From assembly GCA_907163375.1 (NCBI GenBank), contig CAJQUW010011498.1, forward strand, positions 124,001 to 188,000: DNA of 64,000 bases. Reading direction: 5' to 3'. Positions within the stretch are counted from its first letter, which is position 1. Every line of letters starts with the position of its first letter. Shown here in pieces: positions 47,976-57,520 of this stretch. The translations under genes were made by a program, and so were the position numbers. This DNA is from Prostheceraeus crozeri. Lineage: Eukaryota > Platyhelminthes > Polycladida > Euryleptidae. The notes below the pieces were generated by a model, which did no database searches, was not told the origin of the DNA, and was given only the letters and a program-made list of their open reading frames with translations.

Positions 47976-48775
47976 GTTCTAAATTTCAGATGTAATGATT
48001 GTGCTTGTATTGATTAACAAAAGCTTAATAATTCAAAGTATTCAATGTTGGGCAAGAAATAGGTTCTTGGTTTTATAATTTCTCTTATAGTACATGCGAT
48101 TGTGCAATAAAAAATAGTTTGGGTGGTGTCAATAAGTCATTTCAATCGATTGCATCTGATGGCCACATGTTCTTGTCTACAATGCTATTTTGCAGTAGTG
48201 GCTCTTAAATCATCTATTAATCGCTGTAATTCGTTCAATTATTTGAAAGTGTTTCTAACAATCGTGGAATTGTGTTGTTCATTCGTCAAAATTAATAGAT
48301 GTACGAATGTATGTCTCGACAAGTTTTGTTTAATTCTGTTGTTAGGCTGTATGAGAAAAATACTGAATCTATGTACATAGAATAGTTAGACAGATCATGA
48401 GGTTGTAGCCGGGACGGTAGACCTAGTCAAGAACCATGGTTACACCTTCATGATCAGTCTTACGCTCACCAACTATCCTACGTACTACAGGATGCCGTTT
48501 AAAAGCCTGAAGCACTCCATAATTTAGCATATCGCATCGTGGATGGTAATGTGCCCTTACTAGACCGGTGCCCACTCGTCCTCTACCCGGTACCCTTTCA
48601 TGTGGCATCAGTGCGGACCCTCCGAGCATTTCATTTTCCTAACACTGATCCGGCATCAGGCGACAGACGTCGTTCAGGCGCCTAAACGTCACCATATTTC
48701 CATTAGGGATGTTGCTCTTAAGAAGTCTATGAATAATTCAATTATTGATTACTGTTACTAACAGATTAGTAGTAG
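47976..48775. other. Intergenic, no gene recognised
   Basis: AT-rich except for a GC-richer patch at about 48390-48700. A 68-codon minus-strand frame (48423-48629) reads MLGGSALMPHERVPGRGRVG onward. I do not recognise it, and the frames around it are closed, so at most it is a fragment of an old element. Confidence 0.4.
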
Positions 48776-48929
48776 TTATACCATTGACAAATGTGGTATA
48801 TGGAGATTTATTTTCATAGTTTCAAAACATGAGGCATAGATTACGAGCTTTAGCGAGCGATCTATGCAGAATACGAGTGTTTTGAAACTATGAAAATCTC
48901 CATACATCACATTTATCTATGGTATAACC
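48776..48929. mobile_element. Palindromic MITE-like hairpin, 154 bp
   Basis: The ends GTTATACCAT and ATGGTATAAC are reverse complements. Inside them GGAGATTTATTTTCATAGTT pairs with AACTATGAAAATCTCC, and GCATAGATTA pairs with the GATCTATGC side around the loop CGAGCTTTAGCGAGC. It has no coding capacity. Confidence 0.8.
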
Positions 48930-50669
48930 ATAGTTATTAGCACAAGACAATGATAAATCATAGCCTAGCTCTATGATTTTGACCTTCATATTCAAAAGTC
49001 AGTTACTTTCATAGTTTTTAATTTAACTATGGAAGCAGTTAGTTCAAGATGCAATTCTGCTGTGTTCAATTAAATAATTATGACATTGACGTGTGAATGA
49101 CAGAAATGAACAAAGCCAACGCACGATAAAACACTATGCCTAATTGAAGACTTAATCACACACCAAGGAGATTGTGAAAGAGATCGAGGAAAGTTGTTGG
49201 GTGATACGCCAGCACCATTTCAATTTTTGCATCTCAAAATGTGCGATGAATAACGAAGATTTAGAGCAGGAGAAATTTCAATGAAGAAGACAGTGCTAGA
49301 ATCGTTTTCGAATTTATAAGAAGCGGATGAAGCAATCACTGATCTGCAGATATAACTATGGTAAACTAATGGAGCCATATTGAGCAAGACAACTGCCACT
49401 AATTTGTTTAATTGTATTCTAAAATCGAATCTTGCAAAATTTGCCTTTGGAAGGCATCCTTTGTGGTTGATTTAATGGACTTTCCCAACAATTCAAAGAA
49501 ATGTAATATATTTCTCAAAACGAACAGTCATAAGTAATAAGCTATCTAAGATAACCAAAACAATAACACAAATAAGCAAGTTAAGTTGAATTAACTGGAC
49601 AATTTGATGTTCAGATCCGAAAAGCCTGATGCTGGTTTCTTCTAATGGCACACCGATGAAGAGTGAAAAAGAAGTGGTTGGTAAACAAATGAAAACCAAA
49701 TGGAGCAAGGAAATGCATTCTATCGCGATATCAACGCTACGTAGTAATGTATCATAATGGAAGTAACATTAACTGTTCTCGCATGGTATATATCACCTTT
49801 TTTCTAGTAAATGAATCGAATCAACAATGATATTGTTACAGAGGATGCTTTAGCATCAATTGTGAAAACAACTGAACTTTTCTTACACATGAGCATTTCA
49901 TTTATTTTCCCTGTTTTCAATTACTTTCATAGTAAAACTATGAAATTATAGAAATTTATTCTTTTATGTCCTACGAAAGAGTAACTCATAACTATGGTAC
50001 AATAAAGAGATGAGGAAATCTTTGATTGACTTTTATTGAATTCTATGAAGGCTTGCTGTCTCAATAGATGGTCATTCATGAAAAGCTTGAAAGTCTATTA
50101 ATTTTTGCTACATGGAGATCTCAAGAAATACCGTTGATAGTACAAACATTCGTCAAACATGACTTTTGACAGCTTACAGCTATTTAATTCTGATGGTCAT
50201 AGATCCTGACGATCCTATGAAATACCCTGTGAATTTTCACGAAGATTAAAAAGTCAATTAACTTTTCAGCACGAGGAGCGACCTCGTTGTCCATCTGGAA
50301 GATGCTAGACATCTTAGCGTCATATTTGTCGACCGCATTAAGAAGTCTATGGCCATTGGCCATACTTAGGAAAGCATAATATTTCTATCCATAGACTAGG
50401 AATAGATATAGGTTACTTAACATTGCAAAAGAAGACTTTTTGAATTTAAATTATGTCAGAATTATACCTTTGTGTCCAGTATTGGTTACATTCCATTGAT
50501 TAGCCAAATAGCGACTTAAAAATGAAAAGATCCATAGAAATGATAATAAAGAAAACAACAGTAGCGAAAGATACGAAGATCGATTGAGTCAATTTCATTA
50601 GATATTGTCAGCTATCTGTCAGAAAACCAAAATAATGTTGAAAGCTGTGTTAATAACAAGTCGTCTTAA
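48930..50669. other. AT-rich intergenic DNA with recurring CATAGTT/AACTATG motifs
   Basis: Short motifs related to the ends of the 48776-48929 hairpin recur (ATAACTATGGTA at about 49352 and 49988; TTACTTTCATAGT at about 49008 and 49921). This suggests further decayed copies or a larger nested element, but I cannot define ends. The 71-codon minus-strand frame at 49493-49708 is not convincing. Confidence 0.4.
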
Positions 50670-50792
50670 AAAACAATCCATCTTTATTGCATTATTGTCG
50701 ATAAACGAACTATGCCTTTCCCTTCGGGCTTGTACATAGAATTGTTGATCTCGAAAAATGCAATAAAGATTTGCACTAGTTGCGTAAATAAC
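50670..50792 (-). mobile_element. Palindromic hairpin element, copy 2 (inverted relative to 47290-47423)
   Basis: The minus strand reads AGTTATTTACGCAACTAGTG then CTTTATTGCAT, TCGAGATCAACA and GCCCGAAGGG, matching copy 1 block by block. The inner arms CTTTATTGCATTATTGTCGA and TCGAAAAATGCAATAAAG pair with each other. Confidence 0.8.
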
Positions 50793-51338
50793 TACCTATC
50801 ACATTCAAATCATGGCATTTTACTTCCACAGATTTAGAAGACAAGGAAATATCAACTTTTTAATAAAAGAAAATTGAGTTAATCTTTCGACGCACAGATA
50901 AAACTTTTCTTTTGCTTATCTAAAATGTATATAATACCCTACTCAATCAGATTTTCAATTTGAAGACTGTAATTTGAAATGGAAAAATTTGACTGTAATT
51001 GTAAATTAGAAATCTGATTGAGAAGGGCAGTTCGCCGAAATATATTTGCTTAAATCGCGTTTTTCTTCAACTTTGTTTCTGCAAATATTTTGGATTTTTC
51101 AATGAAAAATGTTCCTTGGCGATATCAATCAATTAAATGTCAAGAGAATACATACAAGTAGTTGCATACTATATGACCCGTATAGTTTCGTTAGTAGAAA
51201 GTTAATCCAAAATCCATCCTTCAGTGAGACAAAATGCAGCAAGTTGTGAAACTCTTATGATATTAACATTTGAATTAAAACATGTTAGCAATAAATTACT
51301 GTAAAACACATTAGGAGGAGGAAGAAGAACTACTGGAG
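50793..51338. other. 3' flank of the 484-residue gene, no other feature
   Basis: AT-rich sequence containing a short inverted motif (TCAATCAGATTT at about 50943 and AAATCTGATTGAG at about 51009). I find no minus-strand AATAAA close to the stop codon at 51339; the nearest TTTATT I noticed lies in the hairpin near 50685. Confidence 0.4.
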
Positions 51339-52793
51339 TCAATGTTTACACCAACATTCCTGCAGAGTTCCATCACTGGAATCAGAATTGGTCGAATTCA
51401 TTTCATTTTCCAACTCCTTGACCGCATTTGACAGGTCACGATATCTTTTTGATTCCTCTTCCTTGGCTTTCGTCAAACGCTTTATTGTATCTTTCGCGAT
51501 GATTTTTATATTTTCGAGCTGCAGCCTCTGTTCCTTCTCAAAATCTTCAAGACGTTCTATCTTCTTCTGAGTGTCTTTTCTCTTTGCTGACTTTTCAGCG
51601 ATAATGTTTAGGATCATTTTCTTAGTGGAAGATATCAACCTCTCGATTTCTTCTTTAGAAGATGACAACTTCTCTCTATTTGAACGGACGCGCTGTCGGA
51701 ATTTCTCCGCTTCCTTCTCTCGTGCTGAAGAGTCCACATCAGCGAATTGGAGAATTCTACCCAAAACATTGAGACGGGCAGATATTTTCTCAGCAGCGAC
51801 ATTCGTCCCGTAGTGTTGAATTGATTTCTTGTCATTTTGAGTTGACTTCTCTTCGATGTTGTCCGACTTTCTTAGGGTCCACAATGGAGGAGAGAGAGCT
51901 GGTGGATTGGGATCAAAGCGATAATTTCTTTGACAGCGAATTTGACTCTCTTGACGGAGATTCTTCTCCCGATGACTCTGAGTCGGTAGATTAGATTGGC
52001 TGAGAACGCCAGCCTTTAACATGTAAGCCTCATTAATCGATTGAGATGAGTATGACCACTCACGGATCGGTTTTTCATGACGATTTTGCGTTTCATCAGC
52101 AATATTTCTTTTTGTATTTATGGTAGTGGATTGTGATCTCGTCGGATGCTTAGAAGATACGTCTTGGTAGGGATGGAACCGATAAGAAAGTCTCTTTGAA
52201 GAACGATTTGGATGATCATCTCCAAAGTTCGGCTGACTAGAGGAGAACTGTTGGCCAATTGTTGTTTGACTGTTAATGGGCTTCTCTTCATTTGGGCAAA
52301 CACACCTCCGCCTTCTGAAATCGCAGATGGGCTCTGCATCTCGGACTTTTGACTCTTGACGCGATTGGCTAGCTCCGGACATCCTCGTTTGACTGTTAAT
52401 GGGCTTCTCTTCATTCAGGTAAACGTACCTCCGCCTTCTGAAATCGTAGATGGGCTCTGCATCTCGGACTTTTGACTCTTGACGCGATTGACTCGCTCCG
52501 GACATCGTCGTTTGACTGTTAATGGGCTTCTCTTCATTCAAGTAAACGTACCTCCGCCTTCTGAAATCGTAGATGGGCTCTGCATCTCGGCCATTTGACT
52601 TTTGACGCGATTGACTCGCTCCGGACATTGTTGTTTGACTTAAACTGACTTGACTTTCTGCTTTTGACATTGGGAAACAATTCTCTTTCGTTTGCTGTTT
52701 CATATTGACGCCTCTACTCACATTAGGATCTGCATTTAATCGTCGGAATGTGTATTTGCTTTGAGGAACGGCGGTCTTTCGTGTGAGATTCAT
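51339..52793 (-). CDS. 484-residue repeat-bearing coiled-coil protein, function unknown
   Basis: A single uninterrupted frame runs from ATG at 52793 to TGA at 51339, far longer than chance in this AT-rich DNA. Residues 1-51 are basic and Ser/Thr/Gln-rich. Residues 52-174 are three 41-residue repeats, each with SQTTMSGASQSRQ, RDAEPIYDFRRRR and NEEKPIN; the third copy replaces Tyr by Cys in the YDF and YVYL parts. Residues about 175-320 are polar and low-complexity. Residues about 325-463 are rich in Lys/Glu with heptad spacing (KEAEKFRQRVRSN, KKIERLEDFEKEQRL, LTKAKEEESKRYRDL), a long coiled coil. The tail is acidic and ends CWCKH. There is no signal peptide, membrane segment or known domain. 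It could be one large exon or an intronless, lineage-restricted gene, perhaps cytoskeletal by its architecture. That last point is inference only. Confidence 0.7.
   Translation of the reverse strand: MNLTRKTAVPQSKYTFRRLNADPNVSRGVNMKQQTKENCFPMSKAESQVSLSQTTMSGASQSRQKSNGRDAEPIYDFRRRRYVYLNEEKPINSQTTMSGASQSRQESKVRDAEPIYDFRRRRYVYLNEEKPINSQTRMSGASQSRQESKVRDAEPICDFRRRRCVCPNEEKPINSQTTIGQQFSSSQPNFGDDHPNRSSKRLSYRFHPYQDVSSKHPTRSQSTTINTKRNIADETQNRHEKPIREWSYSSQSINEAYMLKAGVLSQSNLPTQSHREKNLRQESQIRCQRNYRFDPNPPALSPPLWTLRKSDNIEEKSTQNDKKSIQHYGTNVAAEKISARLNVLGRILQFADVDSSAREKEAEKFRQRVRSNREKLSSSKEEIERLISSTKKMILNIIAEKSAKRKDTQKKIERLEDFEKEQRLQLENIKIIAKDTIKRLTKAKEEESKRYRDLSNAVKELENEMNSTNSDSSDGTLQECWCKH
52272..52640 (-). 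repeat. Three 123-bp tandem repeats inside the 484-residue CDS
   Basis: Each unit encodes 41 residues in the same frame. The first two units are nearly identical at DNA level; the third (52272-52394) carries Tyr-to-Cys replacements. The partial start of a fourth (SQTTIGQ) follows. Confidence 0.9.
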
Positions 52794-55109
52794 GACTGAA
52801 TGTAAAATGCAGCGAGCTGACTGTCAATATGTATCAGGGGATTTTGAGAACAATGAGCGCTGTATGTTGAACAAAAGAGCGATGATTCAGCAGTTGTCTC
52901 CTATTGTCAAAAGAACAACAACTGCAACCGATCTGCAGTACGTTGACTTCACGTTTAACAAATTCTGTGATGATCGAATTTAGGTAATGCAAAGTGATTT
53001 TCGAATTGGCTTCTTTTGTTTCTGCGTGTTGCAGATAGCTGTATGAAATGTTTATGAAATGGGAATCTCTTTGAAGTTAGATTGCTATGATCAACTGTCA
53101 ACTATGGACATGTAGATATTTTTCTGTTCTGCTGCCTTCAATGGCATTTTATTCATAGTTGTTCTTCTTTCTACTGAGCACGGATATCTACGTGTTGAAG
53201 GTCAGATCATAGATTTCTGAAGTACATGGCACATCAACTGAAAGTTGACTTACGATGAGCACAAAGTGTGACGAAAATTCAAAATATGAAACATCCAACG
53301 AATCACAGTCCATCAAATATGTCACAGAAATTATATGAGAGAACCATGTGATTGACAGTGCTAATTCAGTTTTACTATTAAGACAGATATCTCCATTTTA
53401 TCATGAAAGCAGGATTATGGTACTCAGAGTTGGGATCGGTCGGCATTTGTTGATCCGGAACCAACCGGTGATATCAAATTTCTCGACAGCAAAACGAATT
53501 CAATAGTCTACATATGGTAAAATCGGATAATATCGACAGTTAAACCATCACTCCAAAATAATGTACAAGAACTTCAGGAACTTATCCATGCGTGCAGTAA
53601 ATTGCACCGATAAGTAGGAACAACTCTCAAAGGAACAACAGAAGCTGCGTGGAACACTTCTGATTGCCTCCTCATGAGAGATATCGAAGCGTGCACTGTG
53701 CATACATAAATGTCGGGTAAAATCGACACCACTGCCGATAGGAAACCAACAACGCTTTTTCCAACAAGAAACTGACGAAATACCCAATGTTTTATTATTT
53801 TTGTTTGCTGTCTCATAGAATATTGCCTTCACAAGATTTGAATGCATTTCTACAAGTCTGACTTAAATGCTTCAGTGTCAAGTAAAATCTGATGTTTTAT
53901 CCTGTCATGTTAGTTTAACCATATCATCCGTATTTGGGGAATGTAGCTGCCATAACACTGTTTTGGATTCTTGCAATGTTATATTTTGAATGACAGCCAT
54001 AATTCCCACCAGTTAATTGTTGGTGACATCAATGATTTGTGTATTCATATTGATGACTTTTTGAAGTTGAACAGTTCCGTAATATCTCGGCTCGGAGCCG
54101 TTCTCGGCTCCGTAATATGTTGGCCAAGTGTTAAGTGAAACTGATTCGACGTATCTCGAACAATTATGACAATCAAGCCAGCGCAGTTTGATTTTTTTTC
54201 TTCACCATTGTCGTACCGCTTTTGTATTGACCAAATATAGCGTTATTAATATTATTACAGTACATGAATCATTAGGTCTATTTAGAACATACGTGAAAAT
54301 GTCGGGTAATTTCGACCGTTAAAAACAGTAGCGCACTCTTACTGTTGTGTTTCTTGGCTTCAACATGGTCATGAACTACATGTACGATATCCAAATGATC
54401 TGGTGCTACTCGAGTGTATTAATCCATCGAATGTGAAAAGTGAGGTGTGTAGCCTACAATGATGCAAGTATAATATCGACACATTGCAGAACATTATCGA
54501 CATTTCCGCAATGAATTGCTATAAAATGCCAAGCATAATAAATCAGTGACTATTTAAAACGACATTTTACATGTCTGCTGTCTCTTCGATTGTCAAAAAA
54601 TACGAAACTCTATCACTTTCAATTGTGGTACATGCATAAAAAAAGTACGGAGTTCTTCTTTGTCCATGATATCTTGATTGATTGGTCTATCTCATAGAGA
54701 TCAGATATCTATGCCATTGTCCTCTCTTGTCTAGAAATGAAAATAGATGACAAGGTAGGATGGCACCAGTCTGGACTCCGACATCGGGTTTGATTCAGGA
54801 CTTCACTGTCTTTAATTTGAGATAAGTTCTGATGTTAGTGCCATACAACCTACATTTTCCACGCAGAATATTATCCAAGTGAGATCTGTCACCTGTTTGA
54901 ATATGAATGAGATTGGAGCGTTAACAAAGCCAGTGGACGACATGAAAGAATATTATAAAAATAACAGTATTGTTAATTAGTATAAACACTAAGTGACACA
55001 TTTACAAATGACTCTACTCTAAATTCATTGTGTCTCCGTTAAGAATACATGTTGGAGATATTTCATGTCCGCTCCAGATAACAAAGATATCTAACAATCC
55101 TCCTCTATC
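52794..55109. other. Intergenic, no gene recognised
   Basis: The open frames at 52783-52983 (plus) and 53548-53847 (minus) have no domains. Degenerate copies of a TCGGGTAAAATCGAC-like motif recur at about 53517, 53712, 54303 and 54470. A CTCGGCTCGGAGCCG hairpin is followed by a second CTCGGCTCCGTAATAT at about 54088-54120. The promoter of the 51339-52793 gene should lie at the left end. Confidence 0.4.
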
Positions 55110-55111
55110 TA

Positions 55112-55437
55112 CAGGTTTTCCCAGTCGAAAATATCCATTTCTCAAATGAAAATGACCATTTCTCAAATGAAAATGTCTATTTCTCAAATGAAAATGACCT
55201 TTTCTCAATTGAAAATGACCTTTTCTCAATTGGAAATGACCACTTCTCAATTGGAAATATCTATTTCTCAATTGAAAATGTCCATTTCTCAATTGGAAAT
55301 GACCAATTTTTTTTCATTTTTTCTTTAGCCTTAACAAGTTTTTTCTCTTTGCATTAGGTGATACGCGTTAAATTTATCGTTTATCTGCAATGTCTGCTAT
55401 TCATTGTGGGTATCTATGACCGAAAATAAACCACATT
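55112..55437 (+). repeat. Left terminal inverted repeat, 326 bp
   Basis: This is the exact-length partner of 56837-57162. Outer part: CAGGTTTTCCCAGTCG. Middle: eight 21-bp iterons. Inner part: about 130 bp of unique sequence ending ACCACATT. The first mismatch with the other arm is at 55438. Confidence 0.93.
55137..55304 (+). repeat. Eight 21-bp subterminal iterons in the left TIR
   Basis: The units begin ATTTCTCAAATGAAAATG or TTTTCTCAATTGAAAATG and repeat every 21 bp. A partial unit (TCGAAAATATCC) precedes them. The near-palindromic core CTCAATTGA and the two-helical-turn spacing suggest transposase or host-factor binding sites on one face of the DNA. The short frames that run through this stretch on both strands (SQMKMTI-type repeats) arise because 21 is a multiple of 3. 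Confidence 0.88.
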
Positions 55438-55618
55438 GTTGGCAATGGCAACCTCTCGTAGTTTTTAGTAACCTCATCGATCTAATTCGTTTGCTCGAAC
55501 ACAACACTAATAGCAACACAAAGAAAGTCAATTGCACGCGTCCCTCGTTTCGCATTGGATAAGGTCACGTGAGATCTGTGCAAGTGAAGCATCATTTCAT
55601 CGACGAATTCGTCTTACA

Positions 55619-56642
55619 ATGGCTGAACAACGACGCGAATACAAGAAAGTTTCACGTCAAGACAAAGATCGTATCTTAACGGCTTCGAGATCAGGCGAAA
55701 ATATTTTTGCCCTGTCGAGAAGCTTAGGAATCAAATATAGTACGGCGAAACGTATTGCACGAGAGGATTATTCTCCAGAACGCGAACGTGGTCATCGTGA
55801 AAAGAAGCTTACTGATCTTCATACAGCTTTTTTTAAGAGACAAACTTGACGCCGATCCAACACTGACGTTAAAAAAATTACAAGATAAGCTGTTCGAGGA
55901 ATTTCATCTGAGAGTTAGTACATCCACTGTTGATCGTCATCTTGATGGCATGCAATACAGTTTGAAGAAGCTTGTCGTCCAGCCTCAGGAAAGAAATAAT
56001 CAACGCACCAAACATCTCCGCCACGACTTCGCTATCTGGTTGCGGGACAACGCCATGCATACGCAAAGAATATATATCGATGAAACTAACTATAATATAT
56101 GGGTTTCTCGATCATTTGGCCGCTCCCAGCGAGGTGTACCAGCATCGATGAGTCGACCATCAACAAGAGGTGCGAATTTGAATATCATTGCAGCTATTGA
56201 TATTTCTGGGCTCATCCACTTTGAGACTCATACGAAAGTTTCTCATGTAACTTTCAATGAATTTCTAAGTGTTTGCTCTCAAAAACTATTAGACAGAGAT
56301 GTTGTTTTCATCATGGACAACGCTCCTGCCCATAAACGGACAAGTGAAGTCAACCTGCCTTCTAATCATTCAGTGAAGTATTTGCCCCCATATTCCCCAA
56401 TGTTCAACCCAATTGAAGAATATTTTTCATCGTTCAAAGCTGTTGTGAAACGTCATCTACAAGATCGCAGATCAGATTTGTACGAGCGACCCGCCGATTC
56501 TTCACTTACAATGCACCGATTCAATATGCTTAAAACAGCGGCGGAGGTGGCTAAGAACTCGATGCCATCGTATGACTGTGCAAATTATGATCGACATCAA
56601 ATGTCCTTCATTCCTAAAGCGATTGACATGGAGGACTTGTAG
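55619..56642 (+). pseudogene. Tc1/mariner-like transposase, one frame break
   Basis: The frame opens with ATG at 55619 (MAEQRREYKKVSRQDKDRIL) and contains a helix-turn-helix region (LSRSLGIKYSTAKRIA). It closes at 55849 and continues in the next frame with RDKLDADPTLTLKKLQDKLF to the stop at 56642. The switch occurs around a run of seven T at about 55830-55836. The overall length fits about 340 residues, the usual size for Tc1-like transposases. Catalytic motifs are IDETNYNIW (first Asp), FIMDNAPAHKR (second Asp) and YLPPYSPMFNPIEEYF (Glu). I count 32 residues between the second Asp and the Glu of NPIE, shorter than the DD34E of classical Tc1. A second DNA-binding helix set (STSTVDRHLDGM) precedes the catalytic domain. 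The break may be mutation, a homopolymer error or, less likely, programmed slippage. Confidence 0.88.
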
Positions 56643-56836
56643 CCTGTTGAGGCCATGATGCCTGTTTTTTAACTGATTGTGGAGTTAAATCATAACGTTC
56701 TGTAATTTTTCTTGTTTTGCAATCAAATTATGACCCTCACATATTAGCAAAATGGTTCGTTTTTCTTTCATCATTGACTGGAAAAATAAATTACATTAAT
56801 CATTAAACCAAAGCTGTTACAGTTAGCTATGTAACT

Positions 56837-57162
56837 AATGTGGTTTATTTTCGGTCATAGATACCCACAATGAATAGCAGACATTGCAGATAAACGATAA
56901 ATTTAACGCGTATCACCTAATGCAAAGAGAAAAAACTTGTTAAGGCTAAAGAAAAAATGAAAAAAAATTGGTCATTTCCAATTGAGAAATGGACATTTTC
57001 AATTGAGAAATAGATATTTCCAATTGAGAAGTGGTCATTTCCAATTGAGAAAAGGTCATTTTCAATTGAGAAAAGGTCATTTTCATTTGAGAAATAGACA
57101 TTTTCATTTGAGAAATGGTCATTTTCATTTGAGAAATGGATATTTTCGACTGGGAAAACCTG
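56837..57162 (-). repeat. Right terminal inverted repeat, 326 bp
   Basis: Reverse complement of 55112-55437, with the iterons at 56970-57137. The 60-codon frames that run through the two repeats are identical, and I saw no mismatch when comparing the arms. Confidence 0.93.
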
Positions 57163-57164
57163 TA

Positions 57165-57520
57165 GACTGCTTTCAGTTAATGAAATTTCACATTTACGAC
57201 AATCAAAGAGGCAACAAACATGCAAAATTTCGCTTCATACAATACAAAATATCTCTAGTTCATTTTACTTGGCACACTTTGAGGATTCTTTTTGGGACTT
57301 TCGCGATAACCCGACGAATTGTCGACAGTATCCGAAAATAACATAATAGTTTATCCGCCTAGCTTTTCGCATAGAATCATAAATTAAATCGATAGACTAA
57401 TGGCATCGAGCAAGAAGAGATTACTTGGATATCATAGTCAAAACAAAGAGATGCAACCGTGAGAGCCCAAAAACTATTTTACTGTCGATGATGGCGATTT
57501 TACCCTACGTTTTCAGAGTA
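57165..57520. other. Spacer between transposon and 33-bp array, nothing recognised
   Basis: About 350 bp of AT-rich DNA with no gene, repeat or signal that I can identify. Confidence 0.5.

Larger units (their letters stand above)
55112..57162 (+). mobile_element. Tc1/mariner (IS630) DNA transposon, 2,051 bp, long TIRs
   Basis: The element starts CAGGTTTTCCCAGTCG and ends CGACTGGGAAAACCTG, and is flanked by TA on both sides (55110-55111, 57163-57164), the target duplication of this superfamily. The terminal inverted repeats are 326 bp each and look identical. They enclose one transposase gene in the + direction with DDE-type catalytic motifs. The equal TIRs and the single break in the transposase frame mark this as a recent insertion. 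Long TIRs place it with the IR-type Tc1-like elements rather than classical mariner. Confidence 0.93.

Noticed and set aside
48423-48629. 68-codon minus-strand ORF in a GC-richer patch
   Set aside because: Does not extend on either side, and no known motif; perhaps an old fragment, but not a gene call.
55146-55328. 60-codon repetitive ORFs in both transposon TIRs (also 56946-57128 and opposite-strand frames)
   Set aside because: They are read-throughs of the 21-bp iterons, a multiple of 3, and appear identically on both arms and strands.
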